Positions 1-13,493 of a stretch of 64,000 nt of DNA are shown piece after piece (the stretch's first letter is position 1; each line of letters opens with the position of its first letter). Origin of the DNA: Rhodocollybia butyracea (Eukaryota; Basidiomycota; Agaricomycetes; Agaricales; Omphalotaceae). Below the pieces are notes generated by a model that made no database searches, had not been told where the DNA came from, and saw only the letters and a program-made list of their open reading frames with translations. Location: positions 1-64,000 of the forward strand of contig JADNRY010000137.1 of assembly GCA_015501585.1 (NCBI GenBank), in the 5' to 3' direction. Both the position numbers and the translations under genes were made by a program.

Positions 1-72
1 ATCGAACCCACAATCTCTAGCTAGTATAACTCTGCACCGGAAACTAGCGCCTTGCCATTAGGCCACGAGACC
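1..72 (-). tRNA. tRNA-Arg(CCG), intron-containing, cut by window edge
   Basis: Read on the minus strand from base 72. The acceptor 5' half is GGTCTCG, the D-arm contains an A-box (TGGCCTAATGG), and the anticodon stem CTAGT is followed by the loop TTCCGG with T33 and anticodon CCG. About 14 bases then intervene before the other side of the stem, as expected for a tRNA intron after position 37. A five-base variable loop and the B-box GGTTCGAT follow, and the window ends inside the T-loop. The 3' acceptor half is outside the window. The exact intron edges are inferred because two pairings of the anticodon stem are possible. Confidence 0.72.
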
Positions 73-148
73 GTCGTTAGACTTCATTCCTGTCTTAATA
101 CATCGACCAAAGCCCAAAATCCTATCTAAATCGACGCCGAGCCTATCT

Positions 149-1712
149 ATGTCTGCTCCATTGCTGGAAAGCTATTGTCATCTTTCTGAAGATCATGGTG
201 GTACTATCGCTCTACCGAGAGATACACCTGTTGTAAGGGATTTTGATAAACCAATCTTGGAAGTGGCTAACGCCTTAGCCACTCTCTGCGTTCATGATCC
301 TCAATCAGACGTTTACGCCGTGGCATTACGCCTCACCGGAGATTCCTTGAAAATCTATGTCGCCGAGAATAACGGAGTGCCAGAGAAGACGAAGAACCAC
401 CTCGAAAAGTTGCTATCCAAACTCTCCCAGATCGCTACCGCCAGTCAATCTGCCCTCGAAAATACGCCTCCCCTCGAAGACGCTACTACCGAATCCCAAA
501 AGAATGACTTTGGAGCTATAGTTCTCAAACACTCTTTCCCAAAGTTCCTCCATAGTCTTACGAAACGCGGCACACCATGGACAAAACGAGTTGCTAGAAT
601 CAAGGAAGATCTGGGTGACGGGACGATAAGGCGGAAATGTTCCAGACGATCGTCAACAATTTGGATGCGATTGAGGAATCGCTCATTTATACGACGACAC
701 ACAGAAAGAATGGATCTTGCCAATGCTCTACAAGTGCCTTTCAGAGCTTGACGCAGTGATTCGTAGAAGTTCGGCGACACCGCTCATTACCGAAATGCTT
801 AAAATGATCGATCCTGGTGACGAGGATGCTCTCACTCGATTAGCTGAGCTTGAGGATGATACAGATATCAATGCAGATGGCACTTTACGGCGTGGTTCGT
901 CTTGTTTTTCACTCCTCACAATTACTATTACTTATACCTGACCCTTTTACAAGGGTTTTCCATGACCCGATTCATCTACAGACTTCTAGCAATTGAAATC
1001 CATACCCGTCGCCTCCTACGGCTTGCAGTCTCGCCGAGCTTTGTCAAAATTTTCACAAACCCAGTAGAGATCGAGTGCTGCCCACTCCGCGAACGGTCAA
1101 TAACGATCTATCCTCATAATTCGTTGAAATTGGGAACTCCCGGTCTAGTCTCCTCCTTTGAGACGACAAAAGAGGTCAAAGTCTCCTTGCATGCAGAGCT
1201 TAATGTCTTCCAGAGGCTTCTTGAAGCTGCATTGGTGAAGAAGGAACAGCCCACTGGTGATTGGTATCTCGAATTGATGTGTGTTGGCTGCTATACTGTG
1301 ATTGCAAAGGCGTTTCCTGCCATCCTTCAACGACATACGGTGCACGGCCTTGTGTGTTCTTCTTTTGCTTCATTCATTCCTGAAAATTTCTGACCGGTAC
1401 TTATTACAGACTCCTATCACGGTCCAAGGCAGTGATGGCAAACTATCTTCTCCGTGGGCAGCACCAGATCTATCATTCGCTGAGCAGTACGTCGGATTTG
1501 ATTTAAATCTTGAAGTTCGTGAATGTACAGAGAAATTCATCCGGGCGCTCTTTGTCGGTATGCAGAGCACCGTAGTCTATCTAATAAAGGTGCGTACCAT
1601 CGTCTGCCTTAGCATTGATCATTCATTCTTTGTGCCAGCAGAACAGAACCCGCATCATAACCGAATCCCTGATGCTTATTCTCTTGCTCTTTCTAGTTTA
1701 AGGAAGACATAA
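149..1712 (+). CDS. Uncharacterised fungal protein with HAE...CxxC deaminase-like motif
   Basis: A multi-exon coding region begins at the ATG at 149 (starts MSAPLLESYCHLSE), continues in other frames near 600-900 (joined only by assuming introns or frameshifts), and runs on through about 960-1345 and 1415-1600. The part at about 1187-1320 contains HAELNVFQRLLEA followed some 30 residues later by CVGC. That spacing resembles zinc-binding deaminase-fold proteins of the OTT_1508-like type, which are common as orphan genes in Agaricomycetes. The last part, with GSDGKLSSPWAAPDLS, fits the C-terminal region of that type. The exon structure was not fully resolved and at least one frame change near 620-720 may be a real lesion. 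Enzymatic activity is not shown by the sequence. Confidence 0.42.
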
Positions 1713-1904
1713 AAGTAAGGGCTGCGATGTCCTCCCATACCACAATTGGCTAACACTTGCTTCCTCTCCTATTGTACATAGATAGCTATGCTTATATGAC
1801 CTTCGTTCTGGACTCTGGCTGAGTATAGTATTTACTTCTCAGTGAGTCTGGACGTCATCAAAACATATCCATCGGCGTCATACGCAGCATCATCGAATTA
1901 TCTT

Positions 1905-1912
1905 TATATAAA
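1905..1912 (+). promoter_or_regulatory. TATA-box candidate
   Basis: TATATAAA lies about 215 bases upstream of the ADH copy 1 ATG at 2125. It is a good consensus match at a plausible distance for a gene with a long leader, but the position alone is weak evidence. Confidence 0.3.
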
Positions 1913-2124
1913 ACGGCACTAAACCTCAATCCAAGCCATTTTTGAATCCTAAATCATCATGCAAGCAATAGCGAACAAATTCCAAAGATGTTATGTCTTC
2001 GAGCCCCGACTCTCACTGAACAAAGAAAGAAAGAAATTTATTGTTTTCCTTCATCACCCAGCAATTAGGCACTATCCCAACCGATATCCACCCTGAATAC
2101 AACCATGTCGAAGGGGACCCCACG

Positions 2125-3900
2125 ATGAAGGCATTAGCCTGGTTCGGCGCGGGGGATGTCAGAGTCAATCGATGCGCCTATCCCAGATATAACGAGCCGG
2201 ACGATGTTATTCTGCAGGTGACTGGGACCACGATATGTGTTCGGATCTACATCTGTAAGTGACAGTATTCTTTGACAAGTATTCTCTACACATCTACTTA
2301 CGTGGATTACTAGATACCATGGCGAGATTAATGGCCTTGCAGAAGGGCGATATACTGGGACAGAGGTAACGCGTTGTATATGTGCTGAGATATACGGATA
2401 CACTAACCGTGATGCGATGTTGAAGTTCATGGGAAAAGTATTTAAAGTCGGGCCCAACGTCAAGAACCTCAAACCCCGGTCAACGAGTCGTCTCCTCTTT
2501 CCAAATCGCCTGTGGAAAATGCGAATACTGCAAGCAAAACCTGTCTTCATTCTGTGATCGAACGAACAGCTCATGCGTGCGTGTTTGGTCTTACTATACA
2601 TAATATACATAAAACCTATGTTAAATAACCCTTTTTTTTCGCTTTCGCTCCAGACTCCAAAACTACATGTACGGCCAACGCGATGCAGGTTTTTCGGCTA
2701 CTCCCACTTCACCGGTGGCTTCCCCGGCGGCCAAGCCGAATACGTCCGCGTCCCAATCGGCGAAGTCAACCTCCTCCCGATCCAGATAGCGTCCCCGACG
2801 AAAAAGCCATCTACCTCTCAGACGTGCTGCCAACTAGCTACCACACTGTCGTTGATACTGGTGTCAAAGTAGGAGATGTAGTAGGTATCTGGGTAAGTAC
2901 GTCGCCGATTCGACTCTTGTTGCATTACTTACTCGACTTGTGTGTTCCTATACACAGGGTCTCGGCCCCATAGGCCAATGTGCTGCCCGATGGGCACTCC
3001 TTAAAGGAGCCTCCCGCGTCATCGTATAGACCAAATTCCTTCTCGGCTGCATTTCGCCGAAAGCAAGTCTGGTGTGAGACTATCGATTTTAGCCAGTACA
3101 AAGATATTCCGAAGCGGATTTACGAAATCTGCCGAGAGGGTTGGATGTAGCGCTTGATTGTGGTGAGTTTTAGTGACACTACTTAACCCACTACCTACCT
3201 ATATACTACTACTAATGCACTACTGAACCACTAACATCTCTCCTTCCCAGGTACTTTCCACGAACCAAAATCCCTAGTCCACAAAGTCCAAAAAACTCTG
3301 ATGTTAGAAACCGATGTGCCTGAAACTATAAACGAGATGATAGTTTCTGTGCGCAAGATGGGAAGTCGTGGGATTATTGCAGCGTATGCGGGATATGCGA
3401 ATGGTGTGAATGTGGGGGCGTTGATGGAGAAAGGCGTTCGGTAAGTGTGTCAGACTGTTTAAGTTTTGTTCGCTATGTCTATTTTCTCCTGATCCTTCCT
3501 TAAACCGGGTCGAACCCTGTAACCCTTTCCCTTATCATTGCCTCACTGACCACCTTCTTACAGCCTTATCGGAAATGGTCAAGCGCCTGTATTGAAATAT
3601 TGGAAAGAGATTTTGCAAGACTATATCATCCCAGGGAAATTGCCCTACATTGTACGTTCCTTTCATCCACCCATCCATACCTTCATATCTATCCCTTATG
3701 CGCTCGATGTCGATGCTTATGAATACTTATGTATATACTTTCCTAGCATGATAACCCACAGAGTCCCAATCGACGATATCGCAAAACTCTACTCCGCGTT
3801 CGATAAATCGAATCGACGGTGTGGAAAAGGTGTTTGTTGAAACGCAGTTTTCGGCCCCCTCCAAGTCAGGGCTGTCCGAGAACTAGTCGAGTTGATGAGT
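2125..3900 (+). pseudogene. Zinc-type alcohol dehydrogenase (MDR family), decayed copy 1
   Basis: The fragments read in order as a medium-chain zinc dehydrogenase. They are the GroES-like start MKALAWFGAGDVRV, the catalytic-zinc region VTGTTIC, then HGEINGLAEGRYTGTE, the structural-zinc loop [35 protein letters not shown], the NAD-binding stretch [20 protein letters not shown], and the C-terminal RLIGNGQAPVLKYWKEI. Introns with GT-AG ends separate the blocks. The gene is broken. One base is missing in the catalytic-zinc motif (about 2240, TGTG where TGTGG is needed) and one C is extra near 2477 in the block before the structural zinc. The region is duplicated at 20107-21278, and its 3' flank at about 3885 preserves the empty site for the copia element found in copy 2. 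Oxidation of a small alcohol or formaldehyde-type substrate is known for the family only. Confidence 0.75.
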
Positions 3901-4284
3901 GGAGCGAGGTAGGTGAATGTAAGAGTTGTATGATTATCGAGGGTCGAGGGACGTGTTCTTGAGCTTTGTGTGAGCGTCTTGTGATGCATGTATAAAGTCG
4001 GGGCGTAATTGTACTTCAGTCAGGCCAAAGGGAAACAATAGGCGTGGTGAATGTCATCAAGATTCGTCCCAATCGTTACTGGTTGTATACATGGTTTATT
4101 CTAATATTGTATCGAGTACTTGAATTGCATAGAAAGAAAAAGGATAGAAAGGGAGGCACGCAGTTGAAAGAGGACGATTGGGATAATGGGGCTATCTGAT
4201 CTGTATGATCGAATGTTAATGATGGGATAGCATGTCCTTATTGTGCATCTAGGTCAGAGAGCACCAACTTCCGCTGTAGCACGT

Positions 4285-6588
4285 TCAAGCTTCCATGGTG
4301 ACGAGCTCTTTTACATTCTCAAACCGGGGAACAAGCCGGTATTTTAGATTTGCTGGCGGCTGACCAAACCTAGGGTGAAATCATCTGCTCCAGGAATATA
4401 TTCGACGCCATTCTCCACAAACTGGAAGCACATCAAAGGCCCAAAGCATTCTAGAGGAGGTGATCAACACCAAAATCTCACGGAAAAGCGTTGGGTCGGC
4501 CTACCTGGAAATCACAATATAGAGTGACTGGAGTGCAACGTGTATACCTGGACAAACTCGACGCCCAAAGCCGAAGCAACCAAATTTGTGGTTGATAAGC
4601 CTGGGGTCAGTAGTTTCAATAAACCTCTCGGGCTTGAAAGTATGCGGGTCAGGAAACACAGTCGGATCGTGCGTGATTGCACTAAACGTTGAATAGGTGA
4701 GCAGATCAAAATTCAGTTAACGAGGTGAACTACTAACGCGGCATTGGTGTATACGGGGATGCCTTTCGGGATAAACATTCCATGATAAGTGTTATCCTCT
4801 GCTGCCGAGTGTGCAATACCAGTGGGAAGAACGCTTCTCCAGCTGAAACAGAAAATTCATTTGTCTTCCCAATACAAATGTAACTCGCCATACCGCAGAG
4901 TCTCCTTGATGAAAACCATCCGTATAAGGCAAAGACTGTTGGTCCTCAAACGTGGGAAGGCGATCTCGTCCGACCACTGCATCAATTTCCCCCTGCACCT
5001 CACGGACACATTCCGGGAAGTGCAACATTGCCACTATGCAGCAACGCATTAGAAGTCTCAAAAAGCAAGAGAAAAAAGGTAGGCACAGATTGCTATCTCA
5101 AACGCGGCGGTTGTCTGCTCGCATCATCAGTAAATCTACCATCCGAAAAATTAAACTCGAACTCACAGTTCCAATGCCTGCGGCCCACGGAGTGGAGAGA
5201 GCATAGGCCAACTGGATATCGCTAAAGCCTAATTCTTTCTGTTTTGCGATACCATAAGTGGTTGTGCAAGGTGGCACAGCGCCGTCTTGCATTCTCTTTT
5301 TGACGTCGTTCAAAGCTGTCATGTATAGATTTGTATTCACGTCTCGCTGTCGTTCAGGTTCACGGCGGAACCACTGTAATGGACGCTTTGGATGCGTCAA
5401 CATATGCTTCAGTTCAAAAACCAGAGGTTCACTTACAGGGAGCCATAATAATATGGGCCACTGGATAATGCTGGACTCAGTCTCCGGATAATTATGTTCA
5501 CAAGAAAGGAATACTCACAGACTCTATAAAGTGCCGCCCGGGTACCCTAAAATAGCAATTTCAAAATCTTAGTCCGTTTTTCCGAATGATAACCCACTTT
5601 GTACTGTGAAAAATAGTTACTACTGCAAGCCCAAATTAAACAGAGATTGTGGCATACCTTTCAATGTCTATCAAAATGTGAGCTTTATCTACAGCAGTGA
5701 AAGGAGGAAATGTACTCACATTCTTCCACGACGTCATGAGCCATACAAAGCGGGTCGTTTAAGGACTTCACGCGACGCCCGTATGCGAGGTAGAACATCA
5801 ACGATGCAGTGTATCTGGGCTCCAATTCGTGTTCAAGTCCTTTCAGAAAATTCCCAAAAAACACGTACCTTCGTAAGATCGAATGATTTATCGCAGAATC
5901 CGTATTCGTGAGGAGGTCATTCAATAACAATGCAGATTCATGAATCTGCATGGGCTTGACCTGAGGTGATGCCTGAGGGCTGAACATCGAGCTTTGGAGC
6001 TAGGAAAAGCTAAGATGAGCCGAGTCTTCATTGAGAGGCTTCTAAGGACGCGAACCGTTCGCCAGTTTCGCCACTTAGCTCCATAATTCATCGAAAAACC
6101 GCGCAACTCCGAGAACAGGAATTCCCTGAAGTTTCGTGAGCACCATTAGCAGAGCAGAGGGAGATGAAGATTCACCCCATGATATGATGTGGACGATCTG
6201 AGTAGATTTCGCTGCGCTTTTCCAACAGGTCTATGGTCGCCTCCATAGTTCCCAACACTATAGAGAGGACACAAGTAAGACGTGGTTTTTGTTGATAAAT
6301 AGTAGAGTGTCAGACCAATGGTACGCTGTTGACCAATGAAGAAAGATACCACGGGGCCTGTGATACCTGCTGTCAAGAAACCGGAGGGTACTGGAAAGCA
6401 AGAAGAGCTCTACCATATAGATTATTCCATGCCTTGAATGTGTTCCATCTGCAGCCCAAGACCTGTGATTGATCATGGCCTGGTGGACCAGGCGGTAGAT
6501 TGTGATGCAGCGAGCGCTGTCGGCGCGAGAACACAGCAACAACGATGGCCAAAGCCAAGGGAATGCTGATGATTTTCCACAATGTCAT
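4285..6588 (-). pseudogene. Cytochrome P450, decayed copy
   Basis: On the minus strand it starts with an N-terminal membrane anchor (MTLWKIISIPLALAIVVAV from 6588; an ATG at 6603 is an alternative) and the hinge LPPGPPGH. Next come the B-region (EATIDLLEKRSEIYSDRPHH), an I-helix-like AAGIG near 5180, a PERF-type motif (FKPERF) and the haem loop FGFGRRVCPG at about 4550-4580. The C-terminus KYRLVPRFENVKEL ends at a TGA at 4285. It resembles the multi-intron P450s of Agaricomycetes. It is broken in at least three places: an extra base in the K-helix region (about 4910, frame change between PYTDG and IKETLR), a frame loss plus stop near 6000, and two frame changes after the haem loop. Family assignment beyond P450 is not attempted. 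Confidence 0.8.
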
Positions 6589-6807
6589 GGCTTGAGCTGA
6601 CACGCAAAGAAGAGGGCAGATGCAACGATGGTAAATATGTGAAAACCAACGAGACTCGAGAGGAAGAACAAATCCGCGGCACGCTGGAAATTGAAACGAC
6701 GGCTATACCAAGCAACTCACTTTATACTAAATGCGAGCTTGAGCTTGAGCAAACACGACTTCTGCAAATGGAGACTGAGGGTGATATGAGGAAGTAACAG
6801 TGTCATA

Positions 6808-7031
6808 CACACCGCCATTACCTCAACTTCCATCGGATGGAAGCTCAGTGGGAAGTTCAATACTTTGGACATCAATTCAGATACTCTCTGAAATGTTGAA
6901 TTTTGGGCTGCCTGAAATGGAGAAACTGACTTGGTTTTTCCATTTCAGAGGCACTGAAACAAAATACTTCGGATATCATGTAGCCTTTCTCAGTAGGCTT
7001 TCCTCTCGGAAGCGGAGCTAATGGCGGTGTG
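6808..7031. repeat. Inverted-repeat (MITE-like) element, 224 bp
   Basis: The ends are CACACCGCCATTA and its exact reverse complement TAATGGCGGTGTG. The two halves are imperfectly complementary across almost the whole length and meet in a hairpin centred near 6935. It carries no coding capacity. A partial relative lies at about 8045-8140. I could not identify a clear target-site duplication. Confidence 0.7.
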
Positions 7032-10000
7032 ATACTTGATATAGCTCTTTTGCTGGTCAAAACATCGGTTTTTGTGGCGTGTGGCCGATATATGCCACCG
7101 ATTTTGACGGGCCACATCCACCTCTGGATGTTTTTTACAGAGTGGCGGTTGTAGGGATGAGGTATAGCGGAACAATTTTAAAACACCATTTGAGTAATAC
7201 GGAACAGCTACACAGCGCCAAACGTCATTAGACCCAATACACAGAGCAAGTCCAGCAAACGCGTTACGCGATCATTTGGTCGTAATTATACAGTAAACTA
7301 TAAGGAGCGAAATAACTTCATGACAGCGAACAGCGAGTAGGGCGAACAACAAAAACAGCGCAGACAATTACATATTCCTCCTGCAGGAAAAATAATACGT
7401 GTATAATAACAATGAACGGCTACCACGACATACCGTTTGCCTCCCACTTTGTGTCCGCATCAGTCCATTCCGCTGGAAGGCTGAGATGATAAAGTTCCTT
7501 TCACATTTGAGTACTATCTTCAAACTTTGGAGAAAACATATCATTGAGTCATTGACAAACTCATCAAGTGCATGAGATTACTTAGCTCAACTTATGAAAG
7601 GTAGGTCAGTATCCAAGACTTTGTCGACTAAGCCAAATTCATCACTGTCAAGAAATGAACGCGCCGCGTTGTTCAGCTTGTCCTCGTCCTTTTTGAACAT
7701 TGAATAGTAAACCACTAGTAAGCACTGGGATTTGATGTTAAATTTTTGAGTATTTCATTGGAAAATTGCATCCTAAGGCTACTTAACCATGCTTAGAGTA
7801 CTCAGAGAGCTCAGACCACTTTCAGATTTTTATACATATTATACATGGTTTCTCGGAGGCTTTAGGTATAATACGTATTATTTGTGTATTATACAGGTCG
7901 GTATGATACGTCACAGTTCTATACCCAGCATTAAGGTCCTGGAAATGCGAAATGAGCGGTCCTCATCGACATTTCGATAAATTGATTTCCTATCGCCTAC
8001 TTGTGAGAGCGTGCGCTGTCTGCGGTGAGGTCAATCTCTTGTCACATTGCCATTAACTCCGTCGGACGGAAGCTCAGTGGGAAGTCCAGTAGGGGTTAAC
8101 TGAGGGTTATCATCAGAAATGTTGAATTATGGCCTATGAACATGAGTTCGGAAATTCACTATTGTCTGTGTTGATGAAAACAGTACCAATGTCGGTTTCA
8201 GTAGCAACTCACATTATTTTCCAGAACAGTACACTTGAAGAGATTCAATAGTCGAATCTGTTAGCAGAATTGACGATTGTACAGATCCAATGGTGATTGG
8301 AGTTGATTTAGATGCCCACAATATTAATGCCACAAGCATATTGGTCCTACGATGATTGCTGTCCACAGCCAAGGTGCGACGGGTTAAGTCAGTACTCATG
8401 CTGAGGGCGAAGTCACTCATTTTTGCATGTCGAGAAGCATTTTCTTGGAAGTTGAACGAAGGAAGACGATAAACAAAGTATTGTTTTATTGTAACAGCGT
8501 AATTACGAGGGCAATTTATTGCCGAGTTTCTGTTCTGAAAGATCGGTACCTTATCGGTAACGCCGCGCGTTGCACGGCAAGTCCCCGACTCTGAGTAGAA
8601 TGGGACGCCCAGCGCCGATAGTGGAGAATATCCGCTTGATAATGTATTGGCGCCTAATGCAACTCAACTCAAAGTTCACTGTTTGTTCACTAACTGGTTT
8701 ATTTTGCACTTTGAAATGCTATGTAACAGTTGAGGAAGATGTGCACAAGTCGGTCTTACACCGTTGAACTGTGTAGCTTGTTTTTTGTGCGACTGTCTTG
8801 GAAGAAAGTGACTTGTGACCAAATTATCATTGCCTTCAACTTGCAGAAGCAACTTGTACAGAACACAGGCTCTGGAGACTTTCGGAATGCTTTGAAGCTT
8901 ATTATATCTTGTTGGATCATATTGTAAATTGAAAATGAACCCGCGTTCTGTTTTATTTGATCAAGGTTATTATTATTATGTTTTGCGAGTGTTGATTGTA
9001 CTTTTCAATTCAGAGATTGTGTAGTGGCCTCTGGGAAGGAAAAAAGGTGATATTGCAACACTGCTGGGTGCTGCATGTCTTTTGAAGTTTACACGGCATG
9101 GAACCAACACTTGGAATTCATCGGGCCATGCTGCCTGGTCAAATGTGGTGCTGGCCTGTCTACCTGTCTCGGCGGTTTACTCACTGGATGGCCTGACCAG
9201 TGGAGTGGGTTGTGTACCCTCATTGGCGAAGGAACAACAAGGAAGTAACCTCGTTGTGCAAAGGTTCAATGACACAGACTGGTTCAAGATTCCGGGCGTG
9301 CGCACCTGCTGCACAATCAAGTGGAATTCGATGCGACCGGTCAGCAGATCACAGGCTCACGCGCTTAGCTGCGAAGTAGATATGATGATGGTTGTTAAAA
9401 GGTAACTTAAAGAAAGCTAGTACTCATGACAAACGTTATCACAAATCTCGTCACGCAATCAGCGTGTGAAAGAGTTTCGTCATTTGCAGGCACCAGAAAA
9501 ATCAAATAAGAAACCAGGTTCACAAGACCCTCTCTTCCCTTCGGTCAGAGTCGGGGAATACCGTTATAGTGATAATTACTTCCGCCATAATATATCCTGA
9601 TTAGGAAAGAAATGCACTGATCACATCCTTAGATCATCATCCTCAACCCAAACTGGAGCTATATATTCTGCTATATTCGACAAAGCAAAGCTCTCAGAAA
9701 ACAATTCTATATGCTCGGAAAAGTGCGTAGAACCTAGTAGAACCTGAATTGAAACCACAGAAGCATCGGTATATTGCAGAGGCACTGAGGGGAGAACATT
9801 GTAGAAAGTGTAAGTGTTGCAATTGCTCTGCGACGGCGATTAGATTGGAAGTTGACATATGGGTGGTTGAAGTACACAGGTGCATTAGAGTATAATCCTG
9901 CTGGGGATGGAGAGCAAATTTACAGAGGTCACTGAGGAGGACAGCTTTACCTTTTCTACTAGGCTTTGGTTCTCAGTTCATGCTTGTGAGGGGAATAACC

Positions 10001-11322
10001 ACAAAAATATAGCATGCACAATCACATGCTCTATGTTCTTTCATTGCTGGGATATGATTGCACCGAGGGATCAAGCTGCTAAGTAGATGTATTCTGAGGG
10101 GAGAACTTGATATATTTTGCTGGATATATGTAGAGAGTATTTAAGTGGTAGGGGTAGTGGTATCTGTACATAGATGCTGAGATTGTAGATGTGCCGCCGA
10201 AACTGTACATGATGTGCTGATGAGCGCAGATGTCATCAGTCTTCACCCAGATTACAAAAGTAGTTCTGACTAACGTTGAAAGCTGCTTCTGAGTCCACTG
10301 TGCGAAGATCAGACGTTGGTTGTCTGGGATTGAGTGGTAGGAAGCTACAATGTCATCTTGCACTGTTTCATGGTGACTTTAACCTCCATATTTGAAGAGC
10401 ACGGACATGATCATATGATTGGTTGGCTGCGTCCATTGGACAAAGGCCGAAAGGGAATTAATCCCAGATCCCAGCAAGTTCCCAGAATAAATAATTATCA
10501 TATCAATTCGACTCTGAAACTTTATATTACTATAAATCATGTATATGGCTCCACCTTCCCTTCTGCCCCAGTAACCGCCATGTGATAGCGCTGGCCCACT
10601 GCTAGTAAGACTCTTTTCTTGTGAATCCTGGTTAGCACTAAAAAAACACAGCGCCACCAGTGAATCCTTTGCCACTCCTGAACCCAAACGACTCCAACCA
10701 ACGTCATCACCCAATTGCCCCCAAAACTGGTGGAGTGAGAAAAACCGTTACTTGTCATAGTACTAGGACCACCAACGCCAACATTGACACTAAAGGAAAA
10801 GTAAAATCACTGATGACATGAACATCAAACTAATATTTTTCTTTCATCTTTCACTGAATGAATGTAGCTAAACTAAAAAAACTATACATTATTTCTTACC
10901 TTGTATTAGTTACAATCTGTATTAATGCAATTTTGTAAATCGATTCACGCTTGCCATACACATTTCCATGTGCCGCCTGAGGAAAGTTGAGCTGGAGTTG
11001 GGGATTGCTGCAGGAGCAGCGCTCTGATTCTAGTATGAAGGTAGTCTTCCAGAGTCTTCCCTAGGCAGACTTGTTATACACTGACAATCCATACAGATGT
11101 GTGTATATAGAGGTATAAACTCCTTCTAATGCTAAGCATGGAGTCCTGGCTATATCTAGTACAGTTTACATCTAAAGCCTGTTGTTTGGAAGCTGGAAAG
11201 AACAGAAGACTCCTATTAGTATTGAAAGAGGAATAAGGACGACATCAACCAAGTGTCCACCAGCTAGACAAGATTCCAGCGATACCGAGAATAAAGATGA
11301 TGCGAAAAGTGGTGCAAGCCCC
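7032..11322. other. Gene-poor stretch, no recognised gene
   Basis: No open frame here reads as a known protein family, and no pair of adjacent frames joins across plausible introns. The left part (8045-8140) holds a half copy of the 6808 inverted-repeat element, sharing the run GGAAGCTCAGTGGGAAGT and AGAAATGTTGAATT. Small frames such as 9082-9405 (+), 10379-10714 (-) and 10537-10758 (-) have no motif I recognise. AT-rich, irregular composition fits old transposon debris. Confidence 0.5.
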
Positions 11323-11715
11323 TGTTGTTGTAAAGGGGGGAAAATTCAGATACAAGCTATGCTCATCCTCCAAATGTGGGGACAAAAGCACACCAGAGGG
11401 TAGAGATGGGTAAAGCCCTGGGTCAACAACCCGATGGGGTCTCATTCCATAAAACTAGGTACTTATATACTATACAACTGTATACTACACTAGATAAGGG
11501 AATTGACTTGCTTTAAGTCCAGGCAAGTCATGTAAAGTCATTATGAGTCATTTAGAATCATTGCACAGTCATGCACAGTCAATGACTCAATGCACAGTAA
11601 CTATGTACTACAAATGAGTCAATGCAATATTGACACATTGTGACTCCAGTTCATATGAGTCAGTCCAGGTTTGTACACGGAGGCACTTGCAAATATTCCA
11701 GTCCAAATTCCTACA
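11323..11715 (-). mobile_element. Solo LTR (393 bp), target duplication GCCCC
   Basis: On the minus strand it begins TGTAGGAATTTGGACTGG and ends in TTTACAACAACA, the TG...CA ends of an LTR. GCCCC occurs immediately on both sides (11318-11322 and 11716-11720), a 5-bp target duplication typical of LTR retrotransposon integrase. A second copy lies in the opposite orientation at 16410-16791. No internal retrotransposon sequence adjoins either copy, so each is a solo LTR left after recombination. Confidence 0.88.
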
Positions 11716-11975
11716 GCCCCCCGGTCCCACTGTCCCGCAGCATGAGTAATTTCCCGTATGATCCACAAAAGCGGGAAAATAATCAGGAAGGACGCATACA
11801 ATATGATGTACATTTTCCGAGGACATATTTTTTTTAAGAACTTTTCTTAGAACAAACAGGTTCCAAATCCCATTTATTACAGCGAATATGCCCAGAATCA
11901 AGCTCAATTGATACAGGGAAAGACCTTTGAAACCGCCTCTGGGGATTGATGAAGAGTAGGAGATAACCAAAGAAA

Positions 11976-12780
11976 AACGCTACAAATGCCTGTCATGCCC
12001 TAGGCATATACAGACTGCCGACGTTTCCTGCTTCCCATTACATAACCCACTTCCGCCGCATTTCCGGTTCTGATACACTTCCGCTTTGCTTCTGTCTTAC
12101 TATTTCCTTCACCGTACACTTTCCATGATCCCGCCGATCCATTCTCCATCATTCTTACAATCATACATATGCTTTATGCTCATCCCGCCGCTTCCGCTTA
12201 TGTCCATCATTGTCTTTCATCCCTTGTACTTCTTTTGGCTATTCTTGTCTTTTCTACTCTTGGATTATTACCTATCGCTACTCCGGTCCTCGAGTACCCT
12301 TTAAATAGTTCCGTACCATGTCAAGTACAGTAGATGGGAAATATTGCTTAACCCCTTGACTCGTGTGCTCTTGTGTGTTCTGGTTTCTCGCTTTATCTGT
12401 TTCTTCACTCCATCGTTTTCACAACCTCTGCAATCTACTATCATCTATTTGGTTCCGCTCTGTTTGCGCCGCATCAGGTCAGCTACCGCTTGACCTTCCG
12501 CTTCCGCTCATATCGCTATCAAAGCCGCTTGCACTTAGTGGGTCCTACCCTTCGAGTCGGAAACTCATCTACTCTTAGGCTTACTTGCCGAGTTCATTCT
12601 ATCGCCTGTACGGACCTGCCATCCTTACATTAGTCCCTTGGACAATCCCGACATGAGTCTTACATCCCATAGGCACTTTGGAACCGTTCTACACTCACAT
12701 CCTCTCACATCTCAAACCAACTTTCCCAGTTCGGCTGAACAACGGCAGTACGGAGCGTATCTGCACTTTGGTTTCCAGGT
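11976..12780. other. Unidentified stretch splitting the MFS pseudogene
   Basis: This pyrimidine-rich stretch lies between two MFS fragments. It has short frames but no recognised protein and I saw no terminal repeats. It is probably inserted material or strongly diverged transporter sequence; the edges are approximate. Confidence 0.4.
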
Positions 12781-13493
12781 TTGTAACCCGCGCTCGAAGG
12801 ATTCCGCCTAGATCCTTACAATGCCAAACATCCAGCGGCGGCGCAAGGAAGAAAATAAAGATAATTGTGGAAAAACACGAACTTCCCAAAAGCTTTTGGC
12901 CATCGTGCGGCTGGACTAGCAAGAACTCCACTGAGAGCAGGACTGTAAACAATAACTTAAAATTGATGAGTGTTAGATGGGCTGAACACAATGCACCCAA
13001 CAGCAGAGCTGGCAGTGAACATAATTGGAATGAGTGTAAAGGCATCCCCCATATTCATTGAGTCGGTAATCTATAAGTACACTTGATGAAGGTAATAAGA
13101 CAGAGGGGACATGATGAACCTCAGCCATAACTGTCTTTGATACCCCTGCAAAAATCAGAATCTTGGTTAATTCATGTACAGCTGAAAAACATTCATGGAT
13201 AACAAGCTCACCAATATTGCCATTGAATATACCCTGAAAGGCGCGGAAAATAACCAGGGCTACAAAATTCTTGGAAATCCCTAAACAAAGCATGGCAATT
13301 GACATTCCCAGAGGTCCAAGCAGAATAATTCTCCTATGACCTGTGAAGTTTGAGTTTGAATCCACATCCAATGTCAAGGGACAGGGTCTACTAACTGTAC
13401 AAATCCAAGAGACGTCCCCAGTAGAATACCGTTAGACACTCTGTTAGAAAAAACATTGATTCCTAGAGTTCACTGTGAATTAGATGCACAAGT

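Noticed and set aside
2134..2610. Minus-strand 158-residue frame and its relative at 34302-34604
   Set aside because: They are the opposite strand of the ADH gene and of its duplicated fragment.
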